A DNA stretch of 64,000 nucleotides from Azospirillum sp. TSH64 (GCF_003116035.1 NZ_LGQW01000015.1:3594065-3658064); one strand, 5' to 3'; positions 52,278 to 63,140 are shown, counted from the stretch's first letter. The notes: generated from the sequence alone by a model not told the origin. A program made the numbers and translations.

Positions 52278-53312
52278 ATGCACACTGGCCTCTACCACGC
52301 GCTCGATTTCGCCGCCGACGGCAAGTCGCTGGATTTCCTCAGCATCCCGTTCTCGGTGGACCGCTCCCCCTATTATCAGGTGAAGGTTCCGGTCTGCCGC
52401 GTGCGCAACGGGACGGGCCCGCGCGTGCTGCTGATGGCGGGCAACCACGGCGACGAATATGAGGGCGAACTGCTGCTGGGCCGGCTGTTCCGCCGCCTCG
52501 ATCCGGCGCGCATCCGTGGCGAGGTGACGATCCTGCCGGTCGCCAACGCCCCGGCGGCGATGGCGGCGCGGCGCCGGTCGCCGCTGGACGAGGGCAACCT
52601 CAACCGCGCCTTCCCCGGCGACCCCGCCGGCACGCCCACCTTCCGGCTGGCGTATTTCCTCGAACATGAGCTGTTCCCGCGCCACGACGTGGTGTTCGAT
52701 ATCCATTCCGGCGGCACCTCGATGGCCCACCTGCCCTGCGCCCTGATCGAACGGCAGGGCACGCCGGACCGGCTCGGCCGCGCGCTGGAGCTGATGCGGG
52801 CGCTCGGCATGCCCTACGGATTCGTGGCGGAGAACGGGGCGACAGCGCCGACCTCGATGGCCGCCGCCGCACGGGCCGGCGTCATCGGCATCAGCGGCGA
52901 GTTCGGCGGCGGCGGCACGGTGACGCCGGAGACCATGGCCTACACCGCCCGCGCCATCGACAATCTGCTGATCGCCGTCGGGTTGACCGACGCGCCGGTT
53001 CTCTCGGTTCCGGCACCGGTTCCGGCGCCGATGCAACTGCTTCAGCTTGACAGCCATCGGCAGGCGATCTACGCGCTGCGGCGCGGCTGGTTCGAGCCGG
53101 CGGTCGATGTCGGGGCGCGGGTCGCCGCGGGCGATCTCGCCGGCTGGTTCCACGACCTGACGCGGCTCGACCAGCCCGAGGAGGAACTGCGCTTCGAGGA
53201 GGCGGGCATCGTCATTTCGCGGCGCCTGCACAGCGACAGCGAGGCCGGCGACTGCCTGATCCAGGTGGCCCGTCCGGTGGAGGAGGCGGGCATCCTGGGG
53301 CGCGCGGCCTGA
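52278..53312 (+). CDS. Succinylglutamate desuccinylase/aspartoacylase family deacylase
   Basis: A 344-residue zinc carboxypeptidase-like amidohydrolase (AstE/AspA, close to the DoeB-type N-acetyl-diaminobutyrate deacetylases). Zinc ligands are in MAGNHGDEYEGE (His, Glu) and DIHSGGT (His). The arginine pair of the family is near LNRAFPGDP. It removes an N-acyl group from an amino acid. The start MHTGLYHAL at 52278 has an AGAAGG site. It is the last enzyme gene of the operon and indicates that an N-acylated amino acid is among the substrates. Confidence 0.87.
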   Translation: MHTGLYHALDFAADGKSLDFLSIPFSVDRSPYYQVKVPVCRVRNGTGPRVLLMAGNHGDEYEGELLLGRLFRRLDPARIRGEVTILPVANAPAAMAARRRSPLDEGNLNRAFPGDPAGTPTFRLAYFLEHELFPRHDVVFDIHSGGTSMAHLPCALIERQGTPDRLGRALELMRALGMPYGFVAENGATAPTSMAAAARAGVIGISGEFGGGGTVTPETMAYTARAIDNLLIAVGLTDAPVLSVPAPVPAPMQLLQLDSHRQAIYALRRGWFEPAVDVGARVAAGDLAGWFHDLTRLDQPEEELRFEEAGIVISRRLHSDSEAGDCLIQVARPVEEAGILGRAA

Positions 53313-53355
53313 CCGGGCGGCATCGCATGGAGAGGCGGCCAAGGAGACGGGCGAC

Positions 53356-54474
53356 ATGAGTGAGAGCAGCGCGGCCAAACGTCCGCCGACCATCGACGAC
53401 GTCCTCCGCCTCCGCGCGGCGGAACCGGTGCCGTCGGCAGATGGGGACGCCGCCGGGGACGCCACCGGTGACGCCGCTGGGGGGCCGGCTCCGACGCGCA
53501 TCGTCGAGATCGCCCGGCTGGCCGGGGTGTCGCCGATCACCGTGTCGCGCGCCCTGCGCCAGCCGGAGAAGGTGGCCGAGGCCAAGCGCCGGAAGATCCT
53601 GGAGATCGTCGAGCGCACCGGCTACGCCACCAACCCGCATGCCCGCGCCCTGCGGTCGGGCCAGTCGAACATCGTCGCCGCCTTCGTCTCCAACCTGCAA
53701 AGCCAGCAGTTCTGCCTTGCCGTGCAGGGCTGCGGCGAGGTGCTGGAGCCGCAGGGCTACCAGCTGATGATCGGGCAGACCTCCTACTCCTACGCCAAGG
53801 AGACGACGATGATCCAGTCGCTGCGCGAGATGCGGCCGGCGGCGGTCATGTTCACCGGCGTCATCGAGATCGAGGAGAACCGGCGGGCGCTGCGGGCGCT
53901 CGGCATTCCGATCATGGAGACCTGGGCCTATCCCCGTGACCCTATCGACATGCTGGTCGGCTTCTCCAATATCGACGGCGGCCGTCTGGCGGCCGAGCAT
54001 TTCGCCGGGCGGGGCTACCGCCGCGTCGCCTATATCGGCCGGCGCAGCGGCCGCGGTGCCCTGCGCCTCACCGGCTTCCGCGAGGGTGCCCGCGCCGCCG
54101 GGCTCGACATCGCCGCCGAGCTGTCGGTCGACAGGGTGACCAGCATGGTCGATGGCCGCCGTGCGCTGGCCGAGCTGCTGTCCCGCAAGGCGGCGGTCGA
54201 GGCGGTGTTCTGCGCCAACGACCTGCTGGCGACCGGCGCACTGCTGGAGGCACGCCGGCTGGGCATGCGCCTGCCCGACGACATCGCCATCCTGGGATTC
54301 GGCCACAATGACGTGGCCGAGGAGCTGCCGCCCGGCCTGACCACCATCGGCATCGACAGCCGCGACCTCGGCCGGCAGGCCGGGGCGATGATCCTGCAAC
54401 GGATGCGCGGAGACATGCCGCCGGAGCCGATCCGTGCCGTCGAACTGACGCTGACCCATCGCGGCAGCAGCTGA
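53356..54474 (+). CDS. LacI family transcriptional repressor
   Basis: A 372-residue LacI/GntR-like regulator. The HTH lies at about residues 47-70 (RIVEIARLAGVSPITVSRAL), followed by the hinge helix PHARALRSGQSNIV and a periplasmic-binding-protein-like effector domain. The N-terminus has an unusual 46-residue Asp/Ala/Gly-rich extension encoded by imperfect GACGCC repeats. It follows the deacylase gene by 43 bases on the same strand. Two palindromes of the correct type stand before the operon at 47484-47532 and are its likely targets. The inducer is presumably the operon's amino-acid substrate. Confidence 0.9.
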   Translation: MSESSAAKRPPTIDDVLRLRAAEPVPSADGDAAGDATGDAAGGPAPTRIVEIARLAGVSPITVSRALRQPEKVAEAKRRKILEIVERTGYATNPHARALRSGQSNIVAAFVSNLQSQQFCLAVQGCGEVLEPQGYQLMIGQTSYSYAKETTMIQSLREMRPAAVMFTGVIEIEENRRALRALGIPIMETWAYPRDPIDMLVGFSNIDGGRLAAEHFAGRGYRRVAYIGRRSGRGALRLTGFREGARAAGLDIAAELSVDRVTSMVDGRRALAELLSRKAAVEAVFCANDLLATGALLEARRLGMRLPDDIAILGFGHNDVAEELPPGLTTIGIDSRDLGRQAGAMILQRMRGDMPPEPIRAVELTLTHRGSS

Positions 54475-54671
54475 GACGGGGCCGCCGGTCTGCGTGCCCG
54501 AGACTTTGTCCGACACTGATTCCGTGAGATGCTCTTAAGCCGAGTCCTGCCGATTGGCTGCATCGCCGCTCATCGGCAGCCAGCGCGGCAGGCCAGGCCG
54601 ATGAGCGAGCGGGGAAGCATGGCGAACCGATGCCGGCATGGTGTCAGAAGAATTGCCTGCGCACCGCTGCC

Positions 54672-56108
54672 ATGACGCACTTGCCACCGGCCGGTCCCGA
54701 CCCTGCGCTCGAAGACCGTATACAACGGATCGCAGCCGGTCTTCCGCCGCCGGTGATCGTCGCCGGTGAACCGGCCGACTGGCCGGGTCTGGCTGCGTAC
54801 ATGAGTCTGGCTGCGCGCATGGCGGCGCTGCATGTCCCTGGCGTCAGCGTTGCGGTCATCCATGAGGGTCGTCTGGCCTGGACGCGCGGTTTTGGAGATG
54901 CCACGGTCGGCGGCTCTCCGGTGACTGCCGACACGCTGTTCCAGGCGGCGTCGATCAGCAAGCCGATCACTGCGCTGGCGGTGCTGAGGCTGGTTCAGGA
55001 CGGTCGGCTTGGCCTTGACTCGGACGTCGACAGCCACCTCGTTTCCTGGCACATCCCGCCTGCCGCCGGGTCAACCGCCGTCACTGTCCGCGGATTGCTG
55101 AACCATAGCGCGGGGCTGACCGTGCACGGGTTCGCCGGCTATCCGGCCGGTCAGCCAGTCCCGACGCTGGCTCAGCTGCTCGATGGCATCGACCCGGCGA
55201 ACTCGCCGCCGATCCGCGTCGGCCAACCGCCGGGCAACGCATGGCGGTATTCAGGCGGCGGATATACGGTGCTTCAGCAGCTGTTGATCGATGTCACGGG
55301 CGAGGCGTTCCCCGTTCACATGGAGCGGGCGGTCCTGGGTCCATTGTCGATGACCGACAGCACATTCGCACAACCTCTTCCCGTCGACCGGGTCGCCGAG
55401 GCGGCGACACCCTACGGTTTCGATGGAAAGCCGGTCGAGGGCGGTCCCCACATCTATCCGGAGATGGCAGCCGCCGGGCTGTGGTCGACACCGTCCGACC
55501 TGGCGCTGGTTATCATGGCGCTCCAGCGCGCCTGGTCCGGCCGGCGCGATGAGGTGCTGTCGCCTGACATGGTCAAAACAATGCTGACGCCCGGTCTTGG
55601 CGGCTTCGGCCTGGGGTTTGGACTCGATGGCGGCGGAAAGGGCGGTGGACCCGAACCCTGCTTCTTCCACAGCGGGCTCAATGCCGGCTTTTCGTGCGTG
55701 ATGGCGGGTTTCGTGGGCGGCAGCCAGGACGGAGCCGTGATCATGACCAACGGCTCCGCCGGAGCTGTCGCTCATGGCCTGCTGCGCGCGATTGCCGAAG
55801 AGTACGATTGGCCGGCGTTCCGGCCGGTCGAACGCCGGCTCGGTATCGCCGACCCGGCATTCTACGCCCGTTTGGCTGGCCGCTACCGCCTGCCCGATTT
55901 CGAGATCGCTGTCATTGCCGATGGCAATCGCCTGTACGGTCGGGTCGGCAGCGATCAGGTCGAGATGTTTCCCCTTGCCGGCACCGACGAATTTTTCCTG
56001 AAAGTCGATGTTTCGACAGTCGCCTTTCGTATGCCTGCCGCCGGTCCTGCAACGGCGCTGGTTCTTCGGACCGGGAGCATCGACCAGACGGGGCTGCGGA
56101 TCGATTGA
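54672..56108 (+). CDS. Serine hydrolase, beta-lactamase family (class C-like)
   Basis: A 478-residue protein of the beta-lactamase/penicillin-binding-protein-like (PF00144) family, such as EstB or Pab87. The nucleophile motif SISK is at residues 94-97 and the Tyr motif YSGGGY about residue 190. A C-terminal beta-barrel-like domain follows (about 380-478), as in D-amino-acid peptidases/esterases. No signal peptide is obvious. ATG at 54630 gives 14 more residues; no ribosome-binding site favours either. Codon use is somewhat less GC3-biased than its neighbours. Substrate unknown: ester, D-peptide or beta-lactam. Confidence 0.8.
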   Translation: MTHLPPAGPDPALEDRIQRIAAGLPPPVIVAGEPADWPGLAAYMSLAARMAALHVPGVSVAVIHEGRLAWTRGFGDATVGGSPVTADTLFQAASISKPITALAVLRLVQDGRLGLDSDVDSHLVSWHIPPAAGSTAVTVRGLLNHSAGLTVHGFAGYPAGQPVPTLAQLLDGIDPANSPPIRVGQPPGNAWRYSGGGYTVLQQLLIDVTGEAFPVHMERAVLGPLSMTDSTFAQPLPVDRVAEAATPYGFDGKPVEGGPHIYPEMAAAGLWSTPSDLALVIMALQRAWSGRRDEVLSPDMVKTMLTPGLGGFGLGFGLDGGGKGGGPEPCFFHSGLNAGFSCVMAGFVGGSQDGAVIMTNGSAGAVAHGLLRAIAEEYDWPAFRPVERRLGIADPAFYARLAGRYRLPDFEIAVIADGNRLYGRVGSDQVEMFPLAGTDEFFLKVDVSTVAFRMPAAGPATALVLRTGSIDQTGLRID

Positions 56109-56316
56109 CGTTCGGCCGGTGCCGAGCTTGTGCCTCGCCGCGTCAATGACGACCGTTTTCATCGGGGGGGCCGATTGGAGCGTTCGCTATCCTCATCGCT
56201 CTCCCGGACTCAGCCGAACGCCCCGGTCCTGACCGTTCGCGCCCAGGCATGTGCAAGCGCCACGGCCTATCTGTCTGCCCTGCCTGTCATCGAATCGAAA
56301 CGATCGGACCCCGCTT

Positions 56317-56925
56317 ATGGAAGCTTTGAACCAACATCTGTTCCTTCTGCTGAACGCTCCATCCGATCCGCCGGCCGGGCTTCTCATGCTGGCGCGCTTT
56401 CTGGCCGACGACGTGGTGGTGCTGGTCGCGGCCCTGGTCGCGGCGCTGTGGGTGTGGGGACGGCAAGACGGACGCGCCGTCCTGGTCGGTGCCGGATGCG
56501 CCCTGCTGACGGCGGCGCTGGTCAACGCGGCGATTGGCGCGCTCTGGCATCATCCGCGCCCCTTCGTGCTCGGGTTGGGGCATCAGCTGATCCCGCATGC
56601 CGCGGATTCATCCTTCCCCAGCGACCATGCGACCTTCATGTGGACGATCGGGATCAGCCTGCTGCTGCGGGGATCCTGGCAACGGCTGGGCTGGGGGATG
56701 ATGACCTTCGGGATGGGCGTCGCGTGGGCGCGCATCTATCTTGGCGTTCACTTCCCCCTCGACATGGCGGGTGCGCTTCTGGTTTCCGCCACCGCGTCCC
56801 TGCTGGTCATTCCGGCACGTCCCATCGTCGACGGAGTGCTGACGCCGGCCATCGTCCGGCTTTACGAGGGAACCGTGCGGCTGCTGCATCTGCCCGCCGC
56901 CCTGTTCCCGCTGGACCGCAAATGA
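56317..56925 (+). CDS. PAP2 family phosphatase (undecaprenyl-diphosphatase BcrC/YbjG-like)
   Basis: A 202-residue membrane protein with about 5-6 helices. The acid-phosphatase motifs are present as HHPRPF, PSDH (SSFPSDHATFMW) and RIYLGVHFPLD. The PSDH form is typical of BcrC/YbjG undecaprenyl-pyrophosphate phosphatases, which recycle the lipid carrier for cell-wall synthesis. The lysine usually seven residues before the first RP is missing. The start MEALNQHLFLLLNA at 56317 fits the family start. It faces glmS convergently. Confidence 0.85.
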   Translation: MEALNQHLFLLLNAPSDPPAGLLMLARFLADDVVVLVAALVAALWVWGRQDGRAVLVGAGCALLTAALVNAAIGALWHHPRPFVLGLGHQLIPHAADSSFPSDHATFMWTIGISLLLRGSWQRLGWGMMTFGMGVAWARIYLGVHFPLDMAGALLVSATASLLVIPARPIVDGVLTPAIVRLYEGTVRLLHLPAALFPLDRK

Positions 56926-57068
56926 TGGTTTGATGGGATCGTGCTCCTGAACCGCCTGGATCGGGAGCCGGACCCTTGCCGACATCGGCGGCATGGCTCG
57001 AACCCGGGCCGAGCCTCGCTATGTCGCCACGCTGTCGGGGAAACGGGGATCATCCCAAACGGCCGAGC

Positions 57069-57120
57069 GCGCTCCCGTGGAGGCGTTTCCAGAAATGGGG
57101 AAACGCCTCCACGGGAGCGC
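57069..57120. repeat. Perfect 22-bp inverted repeat with 8-base loop
   Basis: Arms 57069-57090 and 57099-57120 are exact complements (starting GCGCTCCCGTGGAGGCG), with loop AGAAATGG. It lies between the convergent PAP2 and glmS genes. No T-tract follows on either strand, so a simple intrinsic terminator is not obvious. No second copy is seen in this window. Confidence 0.8.
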
Positions 57121-57167
57121 TGACGCTCACGCATACGCAGACACTTTGTTCGCGGAGAACGCCCCGC

Positions 57168-58994
<1,827 letters not shown>

Positions 58995-59059
58995 GGACCT
59001 GATGCTCCTGAAAAAGGTGCCGGCTGACGAGCCGGAGAGAAACGGATCCCGGACCGATC

Positions 59060-60412
59060 CTACGCCTTTTTTGCTTTCTCGTTTTGCTTCCGTTCGCGAA
59101 AACGCTTTGCCCAGCCGGCGTACGCCTTCTGGTTGCCGCGGGCGACCACCAGCGCGTCGGCCTCCACCGCCATCGTCACCACGCTGCCGGCGCCGACGAT
59201 GGCACCGTCGCCGATGACGACCGGGGCGACCAGCGCGCTGTTGGAGCCGATGAAGGCCCCGGCGCCGATCTCCGTCCGGCTCTTGGAGAAGCCGTCGTAA
59301 TTGCAGGTGATGGTGCCGGCGCCGATGTTGGCCTTGGCCCCGACCCGCGCGTCGCCGATGTAGGTCAGATGGTTGGCCTTGGCCCCGGCTTCGATCACCG
59401 CGTTCTTCACCTCGACGAAATTGCCGATGTGGGCGTCCGGGCCGATCTCCGCACCCGGGCGCAGCCGGGCATAGGGGCCGATGACGGCGCCGCTGTCGAT
59501 GCGCACGCCTTCCAGATGGCAGTAGGGCTTGATCTCCACCCGGTCGGCGACCGTCACGCCGGCACCGAAGAAGCAGCCGGGGCCGACCACCACGTCGCGG
59601 CCGAGCCGGGTGTCGACGCTGAGGAAGATGCTGTCGGGGTCGATCAGCGTGGCGCCGTTGTCCATCGCGGCCTTGCGCAGGCGGCGCTGCAGCAGCTTTT
59701 CCACCTCCGCCAGCTCGGCGCGGGAATTGACGCCGACCACCTCGGCCGGGGCGGCCTCCACCACGGCGCAGGCCATGCCGGCGCGGCGCGCGATCTGGAC
59801 CACGTCGGTCAGGTAATATTCGGACTTGGCGTTGTCGTTGCCGACGCTGCCGATCAGGTCGACCATGCGCGCGCCGTCGAACGCCATCAGCCCGGCGTTG
59901 CACAGGGTGACCGCGCGCTCCTCCTCGCTGGCGTCGAGATATTCGACGATCTTCTCCAGCCCGCCGCGGGCGTTCAGGATCAGGCGGCCATAGGCGCCGG
60001 GATCGTCGGGGCGCATGCCCAGCACCACCACGGCCGGGTCGGCCGCCTGCCGGCGCGCCTGCACCAGCGCGCGCAGCGTGTCCGGCGTCACCAGCGGCGT
60101 GTCGCCGTACAGCACGATGACGTCGCCGGTGAAGCCCTCCAGCAGGCCGAAGGCTGCGCGCACGGCGTCGGCGGTGCCGCGCTGCTCGTGCTGGACCGCG
60201 GTGGGGTAGGGGGCGACGGCGGCGGCCACGCTGTCCATGCCGGGGCCGACCACGACCACGACATGGTCGGGGTCGAGCGTCTTCACCGCGGCCAGCACAT
60301 GCCCGACCATCGGCCGGCCGGCAACCCGGTGCAGCACCTTGGGCAGATCGGATTTCATGCGTGTGCCCTTGCCGGCGGCGAGGATCACGCAGGCGAGCGG
60401 ACGATGGGCCAT
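59060..60412 (-). CDS. glmU: Bifunctional UDP-GlcNAc pyrophosphorylase / GlcN-1-P acetyltransferase
   Basis: A 450-residue GlmU. The uridyltransferase domain (about 1-230) has ILAAGKGTRMKSDLPKVLH. The left-handed beta-helix acetyltransferase domain (250-430) shows repeated hexapeptides and the active-site stretch ANHLTYIGDARVGAKANIGAGT (in pieces). It acetylates glucosamine-1-phosphate and joins it to UTP. With glmS it forms the UDP-GlcNAc operon. The C-terminal tail is Lys-rich (RKQNEKAKKA). Confidence 0.97.
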   Translation of the reverse strand: MAHRPLACVILAAGKGTRMKSDLPKVLHRVAGRPMVGHVLAAVKTLDPDHVVVVVGPGMDSVAAAVAPYPTAVQHEQRGTADAVRAAFGLLEGFTGDVIVLYGDTPLVTPDTLRALVQARRQAADPAVVVLGMRPDDPGAYGRLILNARGGLEKIVEYLDASEEERAVTLCNAGLMAFDGARMVDLIGSVGNDNAKSEYYLTDVVQIARRAGMACAVVEAAPAEVVGVNSRAELAEVEKLLQRRLRKAAMDNGATLIDPDSIFLSVDTRLGRDVVVGPGCFFGAGVTVADRVEIKPYCHLEGVRIDSGAVIGPYARLRPGAEIGPDAHIGNFVEVKNAVIEAGAKANHLTYIGDARVGAKANIGAGTITCNYDGFSKSRTEIGAGAFIGSNSALVAPVVIGDGAIVGAGSVVTMAVEADALVVARGNQKAYAGWAKRFRERKQNEKAKKA

Positions 60413-61097
60413 GGTGATGTTCCTGGTCGAGCCTTGAAGTGGAAGGGAAAGCCGGTCGATGAAGGCGCCGTACTTGAGCCGGTAAACGTTAAGACATCGC
60501 TGCTGGAAAGGACGGCGCTTTTACCGGAGTGGGCGCCGCACCATCCGCATTTCCGAGAATGGTGTGCCACAGCACAGCATGGAAGCCCAAGTCAACTTTT
60601 GTTTCAATCTGCAATAAACAAATGTTTCCAACGGGTTACCTGCCCGGTTCCCCCATGACTCCCGCCGGTTCGCCCGGTCGCATGGGTTTCGTGATCCTTC
60701 AGTGACATGTATCCGATGACGGTCGTGATCTCCAGGGCAGGACGTCCGAATTCCGCCGGCAGAGAGGATGATTCCTTTCACAGATCACGGAAATGTTTCC
60801 TTTCAGTTCCGGCTGATTTTTCTTGCCAGGATCAGGGCGCCGCCAAATCCTATTCTGTCCCGGAGGTGTCCGGGAGCGGCGTTGAACAGTATTGTCACCG
60901 AAGTAGCGTTTCGCTTCCCCTGCGTCAATTCGGCCTTTAGGTCCGCGCGGCACGGTACCAACAGCCGGCTACACGGTCTTTTTCCGAGTAGCCAGGACCG
61001 CAGAGCCGTCATAGTCATGCCGCCGTCCGGCCGGCGAGGTCCGATGACGTCTGGCCAATGCACGGCTGCCGGCACCATGGCGCGGTGCAGGGAGCTT
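60413..61097. other. 685-base intergenic region, no gene recognised
   Basis: Lower GC than the flanks. Short open frames exist on both strands but have atypical composition and no recognisable domain. It holds the glmU promoter at its left end (an AT-rich stretch near 60590-60625). I see no repeat or RNA gene. Confidence 0.5.
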
Positions 61098-61508
61098 TCA
61101 GGCTGTGGGAGGGCCGGAAGATCCGTCCTTCTGCCGCAGCGCCTTGAGCAGGGCAGCCCGGAGGGTCTCGGGCGAGCAGGGCATCTCCAGCAGGATTCCG
61201 CTGAAGGCGCTGGCTTTCCAGCGTTGCAGAAGGCTGGAATCCCCGGTGATGCCGATCCATGGCAGGGGGTAGCCGATTTCGGCTTCAAAGCGGCTGGCCA
61301 GCTGGTCGCCGGTTTCCTGGCCGTTCGTCGGAGGAAGAAGCAACACCGTCGGACGGAGATTGTCTGCCCTGGTGTCGGCAATGATGTCATCCAGGTTGTC
61401 GCCGGAAACGACTTGGCATCCCCAGGATTCCAGCAATGCTTCGACGCCAAGGCGCAGAACGGCGTTCTGCTCCAACACAACGACGGTGTTCCCTTTGATT
61501 GCCGGCAC
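61098..61508 (-). CDS. Stand-alone degenerate receiver-domain protein
   Basis: A 136-residue protein with the length and strand pattern of a CheY-like receiver. It begins NTVVVLEQNAVLRLGVEALL, where Glu13 stands in the acidic pocket. The phospho-acceptor position (normally DLVLLD) reads RPTVLLLPP, so Asp is missing. The conserved Thr is kept (GITGDSS, about 88), but the KP motif reads EMPCSP. It is therefore a pseudo-receiver that cannot be phosphorylated in the usual way. The GTG at 61508 is chosen for its GGAGGG site; an upstream ATG at 61586 lacks one. No kinase is adjacent. Confidence 0.65.
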   Translation of the reverse strand: MPAIKGNTVVVLEQNAVLRLGVEALLESWGCQVVSGDNLDDIIADTRADNLRPTVLLLPPTNGQETGDQLASRFEAEIGYPLPWIGITGDSSLLQRWKASAFSGILLEMPCSPETLRAALLKALRQKDGSSGPPTA

Positions 61509-61829
61509 TGTGCGAAGCCCTCCAGCCGTGAGTGGTCCGGAACATTTCCCGAGACGGTAACTCGGGGGCCTGGGTGGACATTGCATACGGTCTCAACTTT
61601 GTCATTAACCTGTGATGGCTTCAACCGACAGTAGGTTCGAGGCGCGATGTCCACCGACCGTGGGGCGATCCGGGTTCGGATAGCGACGGGTACATACACC
61701 GATACTATCCCTTTGAACGGAAGGGGTATCCCTCAGGACCCGCGTGCCGGAACCGCAAAGCCCCTAGACTGGCAAGGGTCGATCCGGCGCTGCCGGGCGA
61801 CGGGACGCCGATCCGGGGGAGGACGCGCC
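61509..61829. other. Intergenic region, no gene recognised
   Basis: About 320 bases upstream of the pseudo-receiver gene and of the small open frame at 61830. It must hold at least one promoter. I see no clear motif. Confidence 0.4.
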
Positions 61830-62132
61830 ATGATGCAGGACGATGCCCTGACAGCCGGCTCGCTGGCTTTCACCGTTCTGCTGCTGACGTTGGCCGCAGC
61901 CGGCAGGCACGACAATCAATCAAAAACCTGCCGGGTGCGGGTCGGACGGCGGCGTGTTTCGCGGCCGTCCGGCCAGCGTCATGGCGGCAGCCGATGGGAA
62001 GGAACTCCACCATGGCCTCTCGCATGGCTCGGATCGTTCATATGGGCAAACTTGGCGGCTTTGCGGCGTTGCTGGACGGCAGGATGCTCGAGCTGGAAGG
62101 CTGTTTCCTCTGGCCGTCGGCCACGGCGCTGA
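61830..62132 (+). CDS. Putative small protein with N-terminal hydrophobic segment
   Basis: A 100-codon open frame starting MMQDDALTAGSLAFTVLLLT, which could be a single membrane helix or signal peptide. It is preceded by an excellent GGGGGAGGA ribosome-binding site. Beyond residue 30 it becomes Arg/Trp-rich and less protein-like. It overlaps the open frame at 62012 in another frame, so at most one is likely to be translated over that overlap. No family recognised. Confidence 0.3.
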   Translation: MMQDDALTAGSLAFTVLLLTLAAAGRHDNQSKTCRVRVGRRRVSRPSGQRHGGSRWEGTPPWPLAWLGSFIWANLAALRRCWTAGCSSWKAVSSGRRPRR

Positions 62133-62278
62133 GCGACGCGGCGCGGCGGGCCGGCATCGCGCTGTCCGATCTGGTCCTGGACACCCGATCCACAACGGGA
62201 CCGGCCGGGCCGGCTGCCGCGGTCAGCGCACGGTCTGCGGCGAGGCTCCGGCCCGGCGGTCTGCCGCTGGCGGCGTGA
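62012..62278 (+). CDS. Putative small hypothetical protein
   Basis: An 88-residue open frame, MASRMARIVHMGKLGGFAAL at the start, with an AAGGA site 8 bases upstream. The first 55 residues look protein-like (LLDGRMLELEGCFLWPS); the tail is Ala/Arg-rich and overlaps the DUF3108 gene on the opposite strand by 56 bases. No family recognised. Confidence 0.35.
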   Translation: MASRMARIVHMGKLGGFAALLDGRMLELEGCFLWPSATALSDAARRAGIALSDLVLDTRSTTGPAGPAAAVSARSAARLRPGGLPLAA

Positions 62279-63140
62279 CGCCGGTCAGATGGACCACCAC
62301 GCTGCCGAAATCGCTGTCCGTCTCCAGCCGGACCGGCAGCGGCGGATAGCCGGCGGCGACCGGGGCCAGCCACAGATTGACCGGCGGCCGGTCGGCAGGA
62401 TTGTTGCGCTGCCAGAAGCGGCCGCCCGACGATGACCGGGCATAGCCGGCCACCGGCTTGTAGCTCACGCGGCATTGCTGGGCGACGCCGGAGAAGATCG
62501 AGTAGCGCGACGGGTCGACGATCCGCCGCCCCACCTCGCTGAACACCATGTCGTAGCGGCGGCGGCCGTCGAACACCGGCAGCGACCGGTCGCAGCCCTC
62601 GCTCGCGCCCACCGCGAACAGCAGGTCGAGCACGGCGGTCAGCGGATCCAGCGTGCCGCGCTGCAGGTCCGGCGGCACCGTCTCGCGGTCGTCCTTGTCC
62701 GCCGGCGGCGTGACGCTGGTGGAAATCTCGCCCTGCGGTCCGTAGGTCAGCGTGACGTTGCGCGGTTCGCCGCGCAGCTGGCTGGTCTGGCGGTGGCTGT
62801 CCGGCCGCAGATCGTCGCCGCGGACATGGCCGTCGCTCTCGGAGTCGGTGCGCCAGCTGAACAGCCGGCCGATGGTGCCGCCGGTGACCGCCGACACGGC
62901 GATGCGGTAGCGGTCGCCGGCCACGTCCAGCGTCGCATTCACGTCCAGCGCGGTCACCCCGCCGACGAAGACCCGGTAGGTCGCCTTCACCGGCTCCGCC
63001 GACGCCACGGCCGTTGCCAGCGGAAGCAGGGGCAGTGAGAGGCCGGCCGCAATCAGGGCCGTCCGGGCAGGGCAGAGGAGATGGCAGAGGAGATGGCGGG
63101 GGAGATGGCGGGGAAGGCGGCGGGGGCTGGGCTGGGGCAC
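62223..63140 (-). CDS. DUF3108 domain periplasmic protein
   Basis: A 305-residue exported protein. An Arg-rich then hydrophobic N-terminus (TALIAAGLSLPLLPLATAVA) forms a signal peptide. The mature part begins VKATYRVFVGGVTALDVNA and has the DUF3108 beta-rich layout (FDGRRRYDMVF; PPVNLWLAPVAAGYPPLPVR). Members are periplasmic or lipoprotein-like proteins of unknown function in Gram-negative bacteria. GTG at 63140 has a CAGGAG site; a TTG at 63212 would give 329 residues. The signal-peptide region is encoded by tandem repeats (63075-63120). Confidence 0.78.
   Translation of the reverse strand: MPQPSPRRLPRHLPRHLLCHLLCPARTALIAAGLSLPLLPLATAVASAEPVKATYRVFVGGVTALDVNATLDVAGDRYRIAVSAVTGGTIGRLFSWRTDSESDGHVRGDDLRPDSHRQTSQLRGEPRNVTLTYGPQGEISTSVTPPADKDDRETVPPDLQRGTLDPLTAVLDLLFAVGASEGCDRSLPVFDGRRRYDMVFSEVGRRIVDPSRYSIFSGVAQQCRVSYKPVAGYARSSSGGRFWQRNNPADRPPVNLWLAPVAAGYPPLPVRLETDSDFGSVVVHLTGVTPPAADRRAGASPQTVR
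63075..63120 (-). repeat. Short tandem repeats inside DUF3108 signal peptide
   Basis: Three to four imperfect 13-15-base units related to GGAGATGGC(A/G)G(A/G)GG. On the minus strand they encode the repeated RHLPRHLLCHLLC stretch at the start of the signal peptide. Copy-number change would lengthen or shift this region. Confidence 0.6.

Noticed and set aside
60699..60953. 84-codon minus-strand frame in the glmU upstream region
   Set aside because: There is no ribosome-binding site and no domain, the composition is non-coding-like, and it is overlapped by equally long frames on the other strand.
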